Positions 25,016 through 33,129 of a DNA stretch of 64,000 nt are shown piece after piece. The stretch is from Ilyomonas sp965199845 (GTDB lineage: Bacteria; Bacteroidota; Bacteroidia; Chitinophagales; Chitinophagaceae). The DNA lies in contig CBDATZ010000054.1 in NCBI GenBank assembly GCA_965199845.1, forward strand, positions 310,001-374,000. Reading direction: 5' to 3'. Numbering within the stretch: the stretch's first letter is position 1; every line of letters begins with the position of its first letter. The translations under genes were made by a program, and so were the position numbers. Under the pieces are notes generated by a model. The model ran no database searches, was not told the DNA's origin, and saw nothing but the letters and a program-made list of their open reading frames with translations.

Positions 25016-25062
25016 TTATATAAGTCTTAACCCAAATCTCTTTTTTCACCGTATATTTCTTA

Positions 25063-25070
25063 TATCTTTG
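25063..25070 (+). promoter_or_regulatory. Putative -7 box of tatA
   Basis: TATCTTTG, 24 nt before the tatA ATG. Unlike the growth-gene promoters in this window it is followed by AAATTC, not by G/C. Confidence 0.5.
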
Positions 25071-25094
25071 AAATTCATTTACTAAATTTATTTT

Positions 25095-25331
25095 ATGGGC
25101 AATTTAGGCTTCCAGGAAATTTTGTTGATTGCTGTTGTAATTCTTGTCTTATTCGGCAGCAGAAAAATACCTGAATTTATGCGTGGTTTGGGCAAAGGCA
25201 TCCGTGAGTTTAACGATGCTAAAGACAATGTGAAGAAAGAACTGGAAGAAGGTTTGAAAGAAAAAGATCGCGTTACTACAACTTCTGCTTCTACGCCTGT
25301 TAATACAACAACGACTACTACACAGCCATAA
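25095..25331 (+). CDS. tatA: Twin-arginine translocase subunit TatA
   Basis: Pore-forming component of the Tat pathway for folded proteins. The 78-residue protein has a short N-terminal membrane helix (about residues 7-22), the conserved FGSRKIPEFMRGLGKGIREF amphipathic segment, and a Thr/Ser-rich charged tail. No tatC or tatB is nearby. It lies just before gatA on the same strand (30-bp gap), and no terminator separates the two. Confidence 0.94.
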   Translation: MGNLGFQEILLIAVVILVLFGSRKIPEFMRGLGKGIREFNDAKDNVKKELEEGLKEKDRVTTTSASTPVNTTTTTTQP

Positions 25332-25361
25332 TAATATTCTTTCAAAATAATTGAATAGCCT

Positions 25362-26801
25362 TTGTTTAGTTTTCAATCTATCAAAGACTATCATGCTGAT
25401 TTATTGCACGGTCGCACCACATGCGTGGAAGCCGTGCAATATTATTTACAGCAGATAGCTGACCAAAAACATCTCAATGCTTTTTTAGAAGTCTATGCCG
25501 ATGAAGCTCTGCAGCGTGCTGCTTTACTCGACGAGCAACGAAGCCAGCAAGGTACAAATAGCAAATTGCACGGCGTTGTAGTTGGAATCAAAGATGTGCT
25601 TTGTTATAAAGACCATCATGTTTCTGCAGCTTCTAAAATTTTAGAAGGTTTTGTTTCGCTTTATAATGCAACCGCAGTTGAAAAGCTGCTTTCTGAAGGT
25701 GCCATTATTATTGGCAGGCATAATTGCGATGAATTTGCCATGGGAAGCAGTAATGAAAATTCTGCGTTCGGTAAAGTGCTGAATGCGCAGGATAATACTA
25801 AAGTACCGGGCGGTTCTTCAGGTGGTTCTGCAGTTTCTGTTCAGGCTGGCTTAAACATGATAAGTTTAGGTAGTGATACTGGCGGCTCTGTTCGTCAGCC
25901 GGCAGATTATTGTGGAATTGTAGGTCTTAAGCCATCTTACGGATGTATTTCGCGATTTGGATTGATTGCTTATGCTTCTTCATTTGACCAGATTGGAATT
26001 TTTGCAAATTCTGTAGCCGATGCTGCAATTACATTAGAAGCTATATCCGGAGAAGATGAATTTGACAGCACTGTAAATGATATAGCCTTTCAAAAGGATT
26101 TAGCTAAGTTGCAGCTTATGACTCCTAAAAAAAGGATTGGATATTTTAAACAATTCTTAGAACACCCTTCTTTAGATTCCGAAATTGCTGCATCTTTTTT
26201 TTCATTTACAGAAATATTAACAAAATCTGATTATGAGGTACAAGCGATTGATTTTGAATTGCTTGATTACATTGTCCCGGTTTATTATATTTTAACAACT
26301 GCTGAAGCTTCCAGTAATCTTTCCCGGTATGATGGAATAAAATTCGGATTGCAAAAAGCTGATCATAATAGTGATCTTATAAGCTTGTATAATAAAAGCC
26401 GTTCAGACGGTTTTGGCAAAGAAGTAAAGCGTCGTATTTTATTAGGAACTTACGTATTAAGCGAGGGTTATTATGACGCTTATTATACTAAAGCCCAACA
26501 AGTTAGGCGTTTATTGATTAACAAAATAAAAGAAATTTTTCAAAGTTTTGACGCCATTATTTTGCCAACAGTTCCCTCTCCTGCTTTTCGTTTTGGTGAG
26601 AAGGCAGATTTAATTGAAATGTTTCTAACTGATATTTATACTGTATTCGCTAACCTAACAGGAATTTCGGCTATTTCGCTTCCCCTTTTTAAACATAGCA
26701 ATAACATGCCGTTTGGGCTACAAGTGATGGCCGGGCAAAAAAATGATTTATATTTGTTGAAACTCTCTGAAGAAATAATTCGGATGAGAGAAAGGGCTTA
26801 A
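25362..26801 (+). CDS. gatA: Glutamyl-tRNA(Gln) amidotransferase subunit A
   Basis: Amidase subunit of GatCAB, which converts Glu-tRNA(Gln) (or Asp-tRNA(Asn)) to the amide. The 479-residue protein has the amidase-signature triad: Lys in VVGIKDV, cis-Ser in GSDTGGSVR, and nucleophile Ser in the PGGSSGGSA region. The start is a TTG at 25362: an in-frame TAG lies two codons upstream and no ATG occurs before the conserved core. gatB and gatC are not in the window. Codons in the second half are markedly AT-rich. Confidence 0.94.
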   Translation: MFSFQSIKDYHADLLHGRTTCVEAVQYYLQQIADQKHLNAFLEVYADEALQRAALLDEQRSQQGTNSKLHGVVVGIKDVLCYKDHHVSAASKILEGFVSLYNATAVEKLLSEGAIIIGRHNCDEFAMGSSNENSAFGKVLNAQDNTKVPGGSSGGSAVSVQAGLNMISLGSDTGGSVRQPADYCGIVGLKPSYGCISRFGLIAYASSFDQIGIFANSVADAAITLEAISGEDEFDSTVNDIAFQKDLAKLQLMTPKKRIGYFKQFLEHPSLDSEIAASFFSFTEILTKSDYEVQAIDFELLDYIVPVYYILTTAEASSNLSRYDGIKFGLQKADHNSDLISLYNKSRSDGFGKEVKRRILLGTYVLSEGYYDAYYTKAQQVRRLLINKIKEIFQSFDAIILPTVPSPAFRFGEKADLIEMFLTDIYTVFANLTGISAISLPLFKHSNNMPFGLQVMAGQKNDLYLLKLSEEIIRMRERA

Positions 26802-26875
26802 ACGGTTCTGCCCTTTATTAACCAGGTATTTTAGCGCTTATAAGCCGCTTTATTCGCAAAAATAAAACGAAATTG

Positions 26876-27910
26876 ATGCAATTAAGAAAACTGGCAAACT
26901 CGTTTGCACACCTATGTATTCTTTGTTCTTTATGTTTCTCACTAATGTCTTTTACAGATGGTAGAACACCTGCCTCAGGAGATCCCAAAAAATCAGATAG
27001 CGTATCATTAGCAAAAAATTTGAAATCTCTGTTTCCAGGCACCCTAATACCAGATTTGGCAATTTCCATTCCACTTAATCCGATTGTAACACCATTTGTT
27101 ACCAGTTATTTAAATAAAGAAGGAGATGGTTATTCAAAAATGAAAGTATGGGGGAAATCGTACTTTGATTTGTTTGATAAAATCTTTACTGAAAAGAATC
27201 TTCCTAACCAGTTAAAATATTTATCTGTAATAGAAAGTAATCTGAAACCAACCATGGTTTCGTGCGTAGGTGCAGTGGGTCCCTGGCAAATTATGAGCTC
27301 TGTTGCGAGGGATTATGGTTTAAAAACAGGTAAAGTTGATGATCGGAAGGATTTTATAAAAAGTACAAAAGCGGCTGCCCAAATTTTGGGGGATTTATAT
27401 AAAAGTTTGGGTGACTGGCTTTTAGTTATTGCTGCTTATAATGCTGGTGAAGGAAGAGTAAGACAAGCCATGAAATTAGCACATAGCGATAATTTCTGGA
27501 CGATTCAGAAATATTTGCCACTTGAAACCAGAAATCATGTAAAGAAATTTATAGCAACGCATTTCTTTTTTGAAGGATGTGGCGGTATTACGACCATGAC
27601 AGCTGATGAAGTAAAGAATAGTAAAAATTTAACTCCTCAGCAGGAAACTATTAGCAAGGATGACAATTTAAAAAGTGTGGAAATTCAAGGAAAATATAAT
27701 TCTACACTTATGGCAAAATATCTACAAATAGATATGGCTTATTTAAGTAAAATTAATCCGGGGTTAGATGAAGCTTTAAATAAAGGCATGTCTTTCAATC
27801 TCAATATACCAGCTAATAAGGTTGTATTGTTTAATCAATTGAAGGCGCAGATTCTAAAACAAAGCGTTCAACTCCTGATGGCGAATTCTTCTTTTCCTGC
27901 AAGACCTTAA
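26876..27910 (+). CDS. MltD-like lytic transglycosylase
   Basis: Secreted murein lytic transglycosylase, 344 residues from the ATG at 26876 (a TTG lies 3 nt upstream). After a signal segment (about residues 8-27) comes the SLT fold: catalytic Glu in VIESNLKP (near 123), VGAVGPWQIM, and AAYNAGEGRVRQAM (near 190). A degenerate LysM-like stretch follows (about 275-325: MAKYLQIDMAYLSKINPG). It cleaves glycan strands to anhydromuropeptides. The gene is AT-rich. It is followed by a strong terminator. Confidence 0.88.
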   Translation: MQLRKLANSFAHLCILCSLCFSLMSFTDGRTPASGDPKKSDSVSLAKNLKSLFPGTLIPDLAISIPLNPIVTPFVTSYLNKEGDGYSKMKVWGKSYFDLFDKIFTEKNLPNQLKYLSVIESNLKPTMVSCVGAVGPWQIMSSVARDYGLKTGKVDDRKDFIKSTKAAAQILGDLYKSLGDWLLVIAAYNAGEGRVRQAMKLAHSDNFWTIQKYLPLETRNHVKKFIATHFFFEGCGGITTMTADEVKNSKNLTPQQETISKDDNLKSVEIQGKYNSTLMAKYLQIDMAYLSKINPGLDEALNKGMSFNLNIPANKVVLFNQLKAQILKQSVQLLMANSSFPARP

Positions 27911-27957
27911 AAAAATAAAGCTTTTTTCTTACCCGTATTATGTCTGTTGAAGCTATT

Positions 27958-28001
27958 AAAAGTTAAGTGCTGATTATATTAAAAATCAGCACTTAACTTT
28001 T
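27958..28001 (+). terminator. Terminator of the lytic transglycosylase gene
   Basis: Perfect 17-bp stem (27958-27974 with 27985-28001), 10-nt loop, then a T-run. It is 47 bp after the stop codon. Confidence 0.88.
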
Positions 28002-28195
28002 TTATTTAAAAATAAATATGATATTTGTTCTTCAAAGCTGCTAATTGATATTATCAAAGGAAAATTCTGTCAATCAGACCATTTTCAAAACTTGGCATCA
28101 GCTTTGTAAAATTAAAGTTAGAATATAAGTAGTCAATTTTCTCATAAGCAGTTAGTTTTGGTTGCGGCCCCTGTTTCTACAGGGGCTTATTTTTT
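28002..28195 (+). ncRNA. Candidate small RNA between two plus-strand terminators
   Basis: No gene is visible here on the plus strand, yet the stretch ends in a textbook terminator (28167-28186 plus T-run) although the previous transcript already has its own at 27958-28001. A separate RNA of up to about 180 nt is the simplest explanation. No promoter box matching TAnnTTTG well was found, and no known RNA family was recognised. Confidence 0.3.
28167..28195 (+). terminator. Strong plus-strand terminator overlapping the VanZ 3' end
   Basis: 8-bp GC-rich stem (28167-28174 with 28179-28186), loop TTCT, then a long T-run. The same loop and stem style recur behind the second outer-membrane receptor gene (55149-55170). 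It overlaps the last codons of the convergent VanZ-like gene. Confidence 0.8.
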
Positions 28196-28587
28196 TTTAT
28201 GACTTTCTTCGCTATATACCGAAAGAAGAAATAACCAAGAATAGCACCTGCCGTATCTGCCATCATATCTGTTACATCAAACGATCTGTCTTTTGTAAAA
28301 TATTTCTGAACATATTCCATAGCCACACCATAAACAATCGCAAACAAAACAATTAGCAGGTAAAAAGAATTCTTGTAAGAAATATTATTTTTAAACGGAT
28401 AGCAAAACAAAAACACAAGAGCTGCAAATAAACCGGTGTGCACCCATTTATCAAAATAAACGATCTCAAAAAATTTACTTTTCGGAATATCGTTTCCAGG
28501 CAAGGTTAAAAGAATATAAATAAGGATAAATAAGGCAATAGCGGGAATAAAATGGAAAAATCGCAATTTTGCTGTCTGACTACTCAT
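28177..28587 (-). CDS. VanZ-like membrane protein
   Basis: 136-residue protein with about four membrane helices (residues 10-30, 48-65, 75-93, 108-125) and the VanZ-family layout with a DKWVHTGLFAALVF block after the first helix and a DVTDMMADTAGAILG segment before the last. VanZ proteins are linked in some bacteria to teicoplanin tolerance; function in Bacteroidetes is unknown. The lysine-rich C-terminus is encoded by the T-run of the opposite-strand terminator. Confidence 0.8.
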   Translation of the reverse strand: MSSQTAKLRFFHFIPAIALFILIYILLTLPGNDIPKSKFFEIVYFDKWVHTGLFAALVFLFCYPFKNNISYKNSFYLLIVLFAIVYGVAMEYVQKYFTKDRSFDVTDMMADTAGAILGYFFFRYIAKKVIKKNKPL

Positions 28588-28681
28588 TGAATGTAAATAG
28601 CTTGCTACTCTTCTTTATATAAATAATTGAAAGAAGTAACCGTTGATAATGAAATTAATTTTTAGTAAGCTGTAAAACGAC

Positions 28682-29749
28682 TTAGTCTTTCTTCATCATT
28701 TTTTCGGTGTTTTCGGCAACCTGGAGCGCTTCAATAAATTCATCGATGTTTCCACCAACAACAGAATCTAAATTATAAGAAGTAAGCCCAATACGATGGT
28801 CCGTTACGCGACCTTGCGGCCAATTGTATGTGCGGATTTTTGCGCTTCGGTCGCCGGTACTTACCAATGTCTTTCTGTGACGTGAAATTTCATCTTCCTG
28901 TTTGCGAACCTGCTCTTCATACAGCCTGGTACGAAGCATTGTCATAGCTTTTTCGCGGTTGCCAAGCTGGCTGCGTTCTGTCTGACAAATCACCACAGTA
29001 CCGGTTGGAATATGAGTAAGCATGACCTTAGTTTCTACTTTATTTACATTCTGTCCGCCGGCACCACCACTTCGCGACGTTTCCATTTTCACATCCGCCG
29101 GGTTCAATTCAAAGTCAACTTCCTCAGCCTCCGGCATTACAGCTACAGTAGCCGCCGATGTATGCACACGACCCTGGGTTTCGGTGTTTGGAACACGCTG
29201 TACACGATGCACGCCGCTTTCAAACTTTAAAGTACCATACACATCTTCTCCTTGTACTTCTACTACCACTTCTTTATAGCCGCCAACCGTACCTTCATTC
29301 TCACTTACAATAGCTGTTTTCCAACCTTTGTGGGCACAATAACGCAGGTACATATTTAGCAAGTCACCGGCAAATAAACTGGCTTCATCGCCACCGGTAC
29401 CAGCACGTATTTCTAACACTGCGTTTTTATCGTCTTGCGGGTCTTTAGGAATTAATAATTGGGTAAGCAGCTTTTCCAGAGTATCCTTTTTTTCTTCCAA
29501 CTCCGGCATTTCCATTTTTGCCAGTTCGCGCAAGTCGTCATCGTTGCTGTTCAGCGCTTCGCGCGAAAAATCATAATCAGACAATACACGCCTATATTCT
29601 TCGTAAGGCTTTAGTATTTTTTCAAGGCTCCGGTATTCTTTGCTGTATGTACCAAATTCCTTTTGATTATTAATAATTTCAGGATTGGTAAGTGCAATAC
29701 CAACCTGCTCAAATCTTGCCTGTAAAGCGTCTAACTGATCTGTCATCAT
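28682..29749 (-). CDS. prfA: Peptide chain release factor 1
   Basis: Terminates translation at UAA and UAG. The GGQ peptidyl-release motif is in SGGAGGQNVNKVETKV, and the stop-recognition tripeptide is P-N-T in RVPNTETQGRVHTSA, the P-x-T form of RF1 (RF2 has SPF). The frame stays open to 29872, but those 41 residues are unrelated and include the promoter. The ATG at 29749 (or 29746) gives 355 residues, the normal RF1 length. No hemK/prmC follows. Confidence 0.97.
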   Translation of the reverse strand: MMTDQLDALQARFEQVGIALTNPEIINNQKEFGTYSKEYRSLEKILKPYEEYRRVLSDYDFSREALNSNDDDLRELAKMEMPELEEKKDTLEKLLTQLLIPKDPQDDKNAVLEIRAGTGGDEASLFAGDLLNMYLRYCAHKGWKTAIVSENEGTVGGYKEVVVEVQGEDVYGTLKFESGVHRVQRVPNTETQGRVHTSAATVAVMPEAEEVDFELNPADVKMETSRSGGAGGQNVNKVETKVMLTHIPTGTVVICQTERSQLGNREKAMTMLRTRLYEEQVRKQEDEISRHRKTLVSTGDRSAKIRTYNWPQGRVTDHRIGLTSYNLDSVVGGNIDEFIEALQVAENTEKMMKKD

Positions 29750-29820
29750 AATATAAAACTGAAAAGCACTTCGCAAATATCTGTTTCTTACAATTCTGTT
29801 TGCGCTTACTTTTCGGGGCG

Positions 29821-29828
29821 CAAAGCTA
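29821..29828 (-). promoter_or_regulatory. Putative -7 box of prfA
   Basis: Minus-strand TAGCTTTG directly followed by CGCCCC, about 71 nt before the prfA ATG. A TTTTA-type -33 element may lie near 29850. Confidence 0.5.
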
Positions 29829-29972
29829 CAGGAAATTAAAATGTGTAAAAGTGCCGGCATTTTATCTGTCAATAAAAAGAACGACGCTTACTATCAGTAT
29901 TCACAATAATAACGAAGTAATTGGTTAGCTTTAAAATCTTCGCTGTTATTTCGCTTTTATAAAGTATGTATT

Positions 29973-32129
29973 ATGTATAGGAGATTCGTGGTTATTCTGT
30001 TATTTGTATTGTTCCGGCAAATTGCGTCTGCACAAGCTGGCGGCATTCATTGGTCAGAAGATGGCAACAGTTTTTATCAGACAGACAGTAATGGAATCGT
30101 GCAAACTTCATTGCCTTCTTTTACTACAAAAGAAATTGTATCAAATCAACAGCTAACACCAGCCGCAATGCAAGAACCGCTTGCTGTAGATAATTTTTAC
30201 TTTTCAAAAGACGGAAAGAAAATTCTTTTTTATACGAACAGCAAAAAAGTCTGGCGATATAAAACGCGTGGTGATTATTGGGTGATGAATACAGCCGATA
30301 ACAGCCTTCACCAACTGGGGAAAAATCTTCCTTCCGCTTCTTTGATGTTTGCTAAATTTTCTCCTGATGGAACCAAAGCCGCTTATGTAAGCAAGCATAA
30401 TTTATATGTAGAAGATTTAGCTACCCACAACATTACGCAGCTTACACAAGATGGAACCGACCGCATGATCAACGGCACTTTCGATTGGGTGTATGAAGAA
30501 GAATTAGATTGTCGCGATGGTTTTCGCTGGAGTCCCGATAGCAAAAGCATCACGTATTGGAAAATTGATGCTACCAAAATCCGCAATTTCTTAATGATAG
30601 ATAATACCGATTCCATTTATTCCTTTACGGTTCCGGTAGAATATCCGAAAGTTGGCGAAGATCCATCGCCATGTTATTTGTACGTGGTAAATATAGCTAC
30701 GGGTAGCAGCATAAAAATGAATGTGCCCGGCGATCCGCAACAACATTATATTCCACGCATGGAATGGGCTGATAACAGTAATGAATTAATTATTCAGCAA
30801 CTCAATCGCAAACAAAACGACAGTAAGATTTTGTATTGTGATATTTCTACCGGCAATACAAAAGAAATTTATGATGATACCGATAAAGCCTGGGTAGATG
30901 TAAAAGCGGAACCGATTGGTTGGGATTGGCTGAAAAACGGCAGTTCTTTTTTATGGACAAGCGAGCGCGATGGATGGCGTCATGTATATGCCATAAGCCG
31001 CGATGGCAAGCAGCAAACTTTGTTAACCAAAGGAAATTATGATGTTATCAGCGTGCAAGGTTATAGCGAGAAGAATGGTTATTTATACTTTATGGCATCA
31101 CCGGAAAATGCTACCCAAAGCTATCTATACCGCATAAAATTAGATGGTAAAAGTGCTGCCGAAAAAATTTCCCCGGCACAAGAAACCGGCACTCACAGTT
31201 ACAGTATTTCGCCAAACGGATTGTTTGCCTGGCATTCATTTTCCAATGCCAATACACCGCCATCAGCAGATTGGATAAGCCTGTCAAAAAATACAGTTCT
31301 TAAAACGGATGAATCTAACCATAATAAAAAATCGGCACTTCCGCCTGTTGAGTTTTTTACCGTTACCACAGAAGACAACGTTACAATGGACGGCTGGATG
31401 GTAAAGCCAAAAAACTTTGACAGCACTAAAAAATACCCGGTTGTATTTACAGTTTATACCGAACCGGCTGCGCAAACTGTAACAGATACCTATGGAACCG
31501 GTTATAATTTTTTGTATGATGGAAGTATGTACGATGAAGGCTACATCTATATGAGTCTGGATGGTCGCGGAACGCCTGCGCCAAAAGGCGCTGCCTGGCG
31601 AAAAGCCATTTATAAAAACATTGGAACCATAAATATCAGAGACCAGGCAATGGCAGCCAAACAGATTGTTCAACGACCTTATGTAGATACAAGTCGTGTG
31701 GCGGTTTGGGGTTGGAGCGGCGGCGGTTCTACCACTTTAAATCTGATGTTCCAATATCCAGGCATTTACAAAACAGGCATTGCTATTGCGCCGGTAGCTT
31801 ACCAGCTTTCTTACGATAATATTTACCAGGAACGTTATATGGGTTTGCCCCAGGAAGATAAAGAACCGTTTATTAAAGGCTCGCCGGTAACGTATGCTAA
31901 AAACTTACAGGGACACTTATTAGTCGTTCATGGAACCGGCGACGATAATGTTCACTACCAAAACACGGAAATGTTGGTAAATGAATTAATTAAATACAAT
32001 AAACCTTTCCAGATGATGAGTTATCCAAATCGTACACATGCCATTCGCGAAGGAGAAGGCACCACGCAGCATTTACGTACAATATACACAAGCTTTTTAA
32101 AACAGTATTGTTCGCCGGGAGCAAAATAA
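29973..32129 (+). CDS. Dipeptidyl-peptidase IV family serine peptidase (S9B)
   Basis: Secreted peptidase that removes X-Pro or X-Ala dipeptides. The 718-residue protein has a signal peptide (to about residue 20), an N-terminal beta-propeller (about 40-470, including the DWVYEEEL motif that binds the substrate N-terminus), and a C-terminal alpha/beta-hydrolase domain. The nucleophile is Ser582 in GWSGGG (usually GWSYGG), with Asp657/658 in GTGDDNVHY and His689 in RTHAI. It converges with the DksA-like gene, with a shared terminator between them. Confidence 0.94.
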   Translation: MYRRFVVILLFVLFRQIASAQAGGIHWSEDGNSFYQTDSNGIVQTSLPSFTTKEIVSNQQLTPAAMQEPLAVDNFYFSKDGKKILFYTNSKKVWRYKTRGDYWVMNTADNSLHQLGKNLPSASLMFAKFSPDGTKAAYVSKHNLYVEDLATHNITQLTQDGTDRMINGTFDWVYEEELDCRDGFRWSPDSKSITYWKIDATKIRNFLMIDNTDSIYSFTVPVEYPKVGEDPSPCYLYVVNIATGSSIKMNVPGDPQQHYIPRMEWADNSNELIIQQLNRKQNDSKILYCDISTGNTKEIYDDTDKAWVDVKAEPIGWDWLKNGSSFLWTSERDGWRHVYAISRDGKQQTLLTKGNYDVISVQGYSEKNGYLYFMASPENATQSYLYRIKLDGKSAAEKISPAQETGTHSYSISPNGLFAWHSFSNANTPPSADWISLSKNTVLKTDESNHNKKSALPPVEFFTVTTEDNVTMDGWMVKPKNFDSTKKYPVVFTVYTEPAAQTVTDTYGTGYNFLYDGSMYDEGYIYMSLDGRGTPAPKGAAWRKAIYKNIGTINIRDQAMAAKQIVQRPYVDTSRVAVWGWSGGGSTTLNLMFQYPGIYKTGIAIAPVAYQLSYDNIYQERYMGLPQEDKEPFIKGSPVTYAKNLQGHLLVVHGTGDDNVHYQNTEMLVNELIKYNKPFQMMSYPNRTHAIREGEGTTQHLRTIYTSFLKQYCSPGAK

Positions 32130-32171
32130 ATTTGATATATAGCTGATTTTAAAAGCCGTTTCTCAAATAAA

Positions 32172-32208
32172 AAAATCCGCAAAGAGTTAATTCTTCTTTG
32201 CGGATTTT
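32172..32208. terminator. Bidirectional terminator
   Basis: 13-bp perfect stem (32172-32184 with 32196-32208) with A-run on the left and T-run on the right, so it works in both directions between convergent genes. Confidence 0.85.
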
Positions 32209-32225
32209 ATTTTGATAAGATAAAA

Positions 32226-33122
32226 CTATTCCGTTCCAGGCTTTACCAAACCTAATTTAGCTTCCAGACTTAACGTTGCATGAGGTACAGCACGTAAGCG
32301 GGCTTTATCAATCAGCTTTCCGGTTACACGGCAAATGCCATACGTTTTGTTCTCAATACGAATCAAGGCTTTCTCAAGATGATCAATATAAGTAATCTGC
32401 CGGCTTGCCATCTGGCTAAGCTGCTCGCGCTCCATACTCATACCGCCATCTTCCATTGTCATATAGCGGTTGTCGCCTTCATCGCCACCCAAATCATCTT
32501 TTCTTGTAATTAATCCTTGCAGATAAGCCAATTCTTTTTTAGCCGCATCCAGTTTCTTGTTGATTAATTCCTTAAATTCATTCAGCTCATTATCATTATA
32601 CCTGACAAGCGGAATATTAATTTTTCCGTTTGTGGCTGTCTGGCGCTGATCTAATGTCTTGTATTCGGGCTGATAAGGAACCGAAGTTTTCATCGTAGTT
32701 TTCGGAGCCTTTACTTCGGCAGCAGGTGCTGAAGCTTTTTTCTTAGTCGCAACCACAACTTCTTCCGCTGTTTCCAACTGCTTGTTTACAGCAGTTTTTG
32801 TTGTTTTTTTAGGGGAAGCCTCGCTCTTTTTTATATCAGGTTTTACTTCTTCCTTTTTCGTTTTTACCTCTTTAACTGCCTCTTTTTTCGACATGGGCTT
32901 GCTTATTGATTTTTTTAATGTTGTTTTCTTTGGGGCAACTGCTTTTTTTACAACTGTTGCTTTTGCTTTTTTAAGAGGGGCTTTTTTTGCCGAAACTTTA
33001 CTTGCAGGCACTGCTTTTTTTGCTGCCGTTTTTACAATCGGCTTTGCAGACTTTACAGCTTTTTTTGCAGTTTTAAATACAGATTTGGCTGCCTTTTTAG
33101 GCGCTGCTTTTTTTACGGCCAT
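32226..33122 (-). CDS. DksA/TraR-like protein fused to a histone-H1-like basic tail
   Basis: 298 residues in two parts. Residues 1-165 are a Lys/Ala/Pro-rich, strongly basic, low-complexity region with AKKA/KKAV repeats like bacterial histone-H1-like tails. Residues about 175-298 are a DksA/TraR-type domain: long helical pair (ELNEFKELINKKLDAAKKEL) and the C-terminal block YGICRVTGKLIDKARLRAVPHATLSLEAK. Only one of the four zinc Cys positions is kept, a state I recall as common in Bacteroidetes members. The gene is 7 bp after ileS. It probably acts on RNA polymerase or the nucleoid; the DNA-binding role of the tail is inference. Confidence 0.82.
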   Translation of the reverse strand: MAVKKAAPKKAAKSVFKTAKKAVKSAKPIVKTAAKKAVPASKVSAKKAPLKKAKATVVKKAVAPKKTTLKKSISKPMSKKEAVKEVKTKKEEVKPDIKKSEASPKKTTKTAVNKQLETAEEVVVATKKKASAPAAEVKAPKTTMKTSVPYQPEYKTLDQRQTATNGKINIPLVRYNDNELNEFKELINKKLDAAKKELAYLQGLITRKDDLGGDEGDNRYMTMEDGGMSMEREQLSQMASRQITYIDHLEKALIRIENKTYGICRVTGKLIDKARLRAVPHATLSLEAKLGLVKPGTE

Positions 33123-33129
33123 ACAATTG

